A stretch of DNA of 7,716 bases. It comes from Opitutaceae bacterium. Its GTDB lineage: Bacteria > Verrucomicrobiota > Verrucomicrobiia > Opitutales > Opitutaceae. The position numbers and the translations under genes are program-made. The stretch spans positions 1-7,716 of the forward strand of contig JAIRTK010000480.1 in NCBI GenBank assembly GCA_031254955.1, in the 5' to 3' direction. Positions 5,911-7,716 of this stretch are shown piece after piece. Below the pieces are notes generated by a model. The model ran no database searches and had not been told where the DNA came from. It worked only from the letters and a program-made list of their open reading frames with translations. How positions within the stretch are numbered: the first letter of the stretch is position 1; every line of letters begins with the position of its first letter.

Positions 5911-7716
5911 ATGAAACCCATCCCGCCATTTGCAGCCATTTTTGCGCTCATCGCCTGTCCGCTTGCGGGCGCGCCCCAAACGGACGGGCACCTGCCCGCC
6001 GTGGGCGTGGACACCGCGGGGACTTTTTTCCTGCGCAACAAAACCTACTCCGGGGAGGGCTGGCGTTTCCCCGCGTGGCGCGACGCCATCGCCGAACTCG
6101 GCGCGGAGTTTTTGATGGACCATTATTTCGAGGTGGCGACCGGCGGGACGCTCCGCGAAAACGAGGCCGCCACGCGCGCCCGCATAAAGGCGCTCGGCGA
6201 TTATCTGGGCCAAAGCGGGCTGGACTATGTTTTTAATCTCGAAACCGCCAACTGGACGCCGCGCAAGGACTATATTCCCGGCCAAAACATGTTCGAGCCG
6301 CATCCCGGCTCGCATTATTATCAGGTGCCGGAGCCGGTGCTGGAGGCACTGGCAAAAATGCCCGGCATGAAGGCCGTGTGTTTTGACGAAATCGAGCACG
6401 TGCAAATCAGTTCCGGCCTGAAGAGCCGGCCCAGCGAATACCCGGCGCTGGCGGACACGCGGCGCATGACGCTGCCGGAGGCCAACGCCGCGCTGGTGGC
6501 GCGCCTGATGCAAATCAGGGAATACTATAAAAAACACGGTGTCGCGCCGGTGGCGGAAAACGTCTGGCCGGTGATGCAGCACCTGTTCGCGCGCGCGGGC
6601 TGGACGGTCTCGCCGAAAATCATGAAGGAAAGCTGGACGCCGGTGCCGGTGGCGATGGCGCTCGGCGCGGGAATCGAATATGAAAACGCCGGCGCCGACG
6701 TGTGGATGAACCCCGACCTGTGGTTTTGCGGTCACTATCCCGGCCACAGCGTGGACGAGACGCGCAGCGCGCTCGTTTTTTCGCACTGGCTGGGAGTCTC
6801 GCGCGTCTATCTCGAAAACATGGATTATGTGAACGCGCGCGGCGGCGCCCACCAGCCGGACGCGGCGAAAAACTTTGATTATACAAAAATCATCCAAGGC
6901 AGGCATCATCCCGACGCCGCCGGCTCGCCGGCCTCGCTGGTGCGGTTCGCCAACGACCGCGAATTCTCGCTCACGGCCTACGGGCGCGCGTTCCGCGACT
7001 ACGCGCGCGACTACAGGCCGGCAAACCCCGTGCCCTACACCTGGCGCGACGCCCGCTGCCGCGTGGCCATCGTGCGCTTCGAGGATTCGTGCTGGGGCCA
7101 GCGCGACAGCACGTTTGGCGACACGCTGCTCGGTTCGGAAATCGAAAAATCCACGCCGGAGACCGAGGCGTGGTTCGGCATCTGGCACCTCCTCAGCCAC
7201 GGCGTGATTCCGAAAAAAGGCCTGTCGTTTCATATAAGAGCCGTGAAATACAAGGAGGCGCCGCGTTTTTTTGTCCCCGCGCCGCCCACCCTCGTGTTTG
7301 ACCATCGCATCGGCGACGAGCATCCCGACTTTGATTTCAGGGGGGCCGAAATGATTTTCCTGACCGGCATCGGCCTGAGCAAGGCGACGCTCGAACTCGT
7401 GCAACGCCGCGTGAACGAGGGCGCGGTTGCGGCCACCCTGCATCATCTGGCGCCTGATGAGCTGAAAAGGCGGTTCGCGGCGGCGGGACAGGAGGAGCTG
7501 GAGGTCGCCGACGGGGCCGGGCGCTGGATTGTGTGCCGGGATTTTCTGGGCGCGAAAGTGCGGGCGGCGCTGGCGCCGTTGCTTGGCCCGCCCGACGAAT
7601 TGCACTATCAATTTGGCGGGCACCGGCTGATTATTAAAAATATAGACAATGACCGGATCGAGGTCTGGCTGGACGGCCAGCGCCGCCACACCCCGCCCGC
7701 CACGCCGTCCAAGCGC
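5911..7716 (+). CDS. Putative lipoprotein of unknown function, possibly a TIM-barrel glycan hydrolase (3' end missing)
   Basis: The frame is open for all 602 codons from the ATG at 5911 to the window edge, with no stop. Residues 1-16 (MKPIPPFAAIFALIAC) end in LIAC, an acceptable lipobox, so Cys16 is probably lipidated. I do not recognise the family. Strand-like hydrophobic segments ending in acidic residues (YVFNLE at 106-111, AVCFDEIEH at 155-163, VYLENMD at 299-305) suggest a (beta/alpha)8 barrel. Glu160, Glu240 and Glu302 are candidate catalytic acids. From about 458 (PPTLVFDHR, then EMIFLTGIGLS) a Rossmann-like domain resembles the trimerisation domain of GH42-type enzymes. A beta-rich tail starts near 566. 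The 4-base gap after the symporter and the lack of a ribosome site suggest translational coupling. Hydrolase function is inferred from fold impression and operon context only. Confidence 0.72.
   Translation, partial: MKPIPPFAAIFALIACPLAGAPQTDGHLPAVGVDTAGTFFLRNKTYSGEGWRFPAWRDAIAELGAEFLMDHYFEVATGGTLRENEAATRARIKALGDYLGQSGLDYVFNLETANWTPRKDYIPGQNMFEPHPGSHYYQVPEPVLEALAKMPGMKAVCFDEIEHVQISSGLKSRPSEYPALADTRRMTLPEANAALVARLMQIREYYKKHGVAPVAENVWPVMQHLFARAGWTVSPKIMKESWTPVPVAMALGAGIEYENAGADVWMNPDLWFCGHYPGHSVDETRSALVFSHWLGVSRVYLENMDYVNARGGAHQPDAAKNFDYTKIIQGRHHPDAAGSPASLVRFANDREFSLTAYGRAFRDYARDYRPANPVPYTWRDARCRVAIVRFEDSCWGQRDSTFGDTLLGSEIEKSTPETEAWFGIWHLLSHGVIPKKGLSFHIRAVKYKEAPRFFVPAPPTLVFDHRIGDEHPDFDFRGAEMIFLTGIGLSKATLELVQRRVNEGAVAATLHHLAPDELKRRFAAAGQEELEVADGAGRWIVCRDFLGAKVRAALAPLLGPPDELHYQFGGHRLIIKNIDNDRIEVWLDGQRRHTPPATPSKR

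Noticed and set aside
4253..5914. A 553-codon plus-strand frame overlapping the symporter
   Set aside because: It is Arg/Gly-rich with no membrane segments, while the other frame carries unmistakable SSS motifs.
5857..7689. A 610-codon minus-strand open frame opposite the lipoprotein gene
   Set aside because: Its composition is Arg/His/Ala/Gly-rich with no domain signal. The plus-strand frame has a signal peptide with lipobox, correct operon spacing and protein-like composition.

Overview
The window is about 7.7 kb of GC-rich bacterial DNA holding a carbohydrate-utilisation operon next to the edge of an insertion sequence. The gene set is an intracellular-looking GH78-type alpha-L-rhamnosidase, a secreted esterase, an SSS-family symporter and a putative lipoprotein hydrolase. 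Together with weak or absent Shine-Dalgarno sites, it resembles the saccharolytic Verrucomicrobiota (Opitutaceae-like). That assignment is an inference from gene content, not from a marker gene.

Layout. Bases 1-184, minus strand, encode the first 61 residues of an IS4-family transposase that runs off the left edge. The IS end probably lies near 275-300. A stem-loop with a T-run (335-398) follows and looks like a rightward terminator. Next comes a striking 181-nt inverted repeat (462-642) with a polypyrimidine left arm and a polypurine right arm. A sigma70-like promoter (701-729) with a GTTAC-TCGT-GTAAC dyad over its -10 box then leads into the operon.

Four plus-strand genes follow. They are the GH78-type rhamnosidase (753-3170), an alpha/beta-hydrolase esterase with a signal peptide (3308-4219, or possibly starting at 3170), a sodium:solute symporter (4221-5906, 1-base gap) and a lipoprotein of unknown function (5911 to the right edge, 602 codons with no stop, 4-base gap). 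The last three are packed tightly enough for translational coupling. A very GC-rich palindromic segment sits between the first two genes.

Working model (inference). The lipoprotein and the exported esterase act outside the cytoplasm on a decorated, rhamnose-containing glycan. The symporter imports the released mono- or oligosaccharide or glycoside. The rhamnosidase, which has no convincing signal peptide, cleaves it inside the cell. The dyad over the promoter would be the operator for a sugar-responsive repressor encoded elsewhere.

Two genes here, the transposase at the left edge and the lipoprotein at the right edge, lack one end within the window and are easily missed by ORF callers that require both a start and a stop. 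I found no CRISPR array, tRNA, rRNA or clear defence system.
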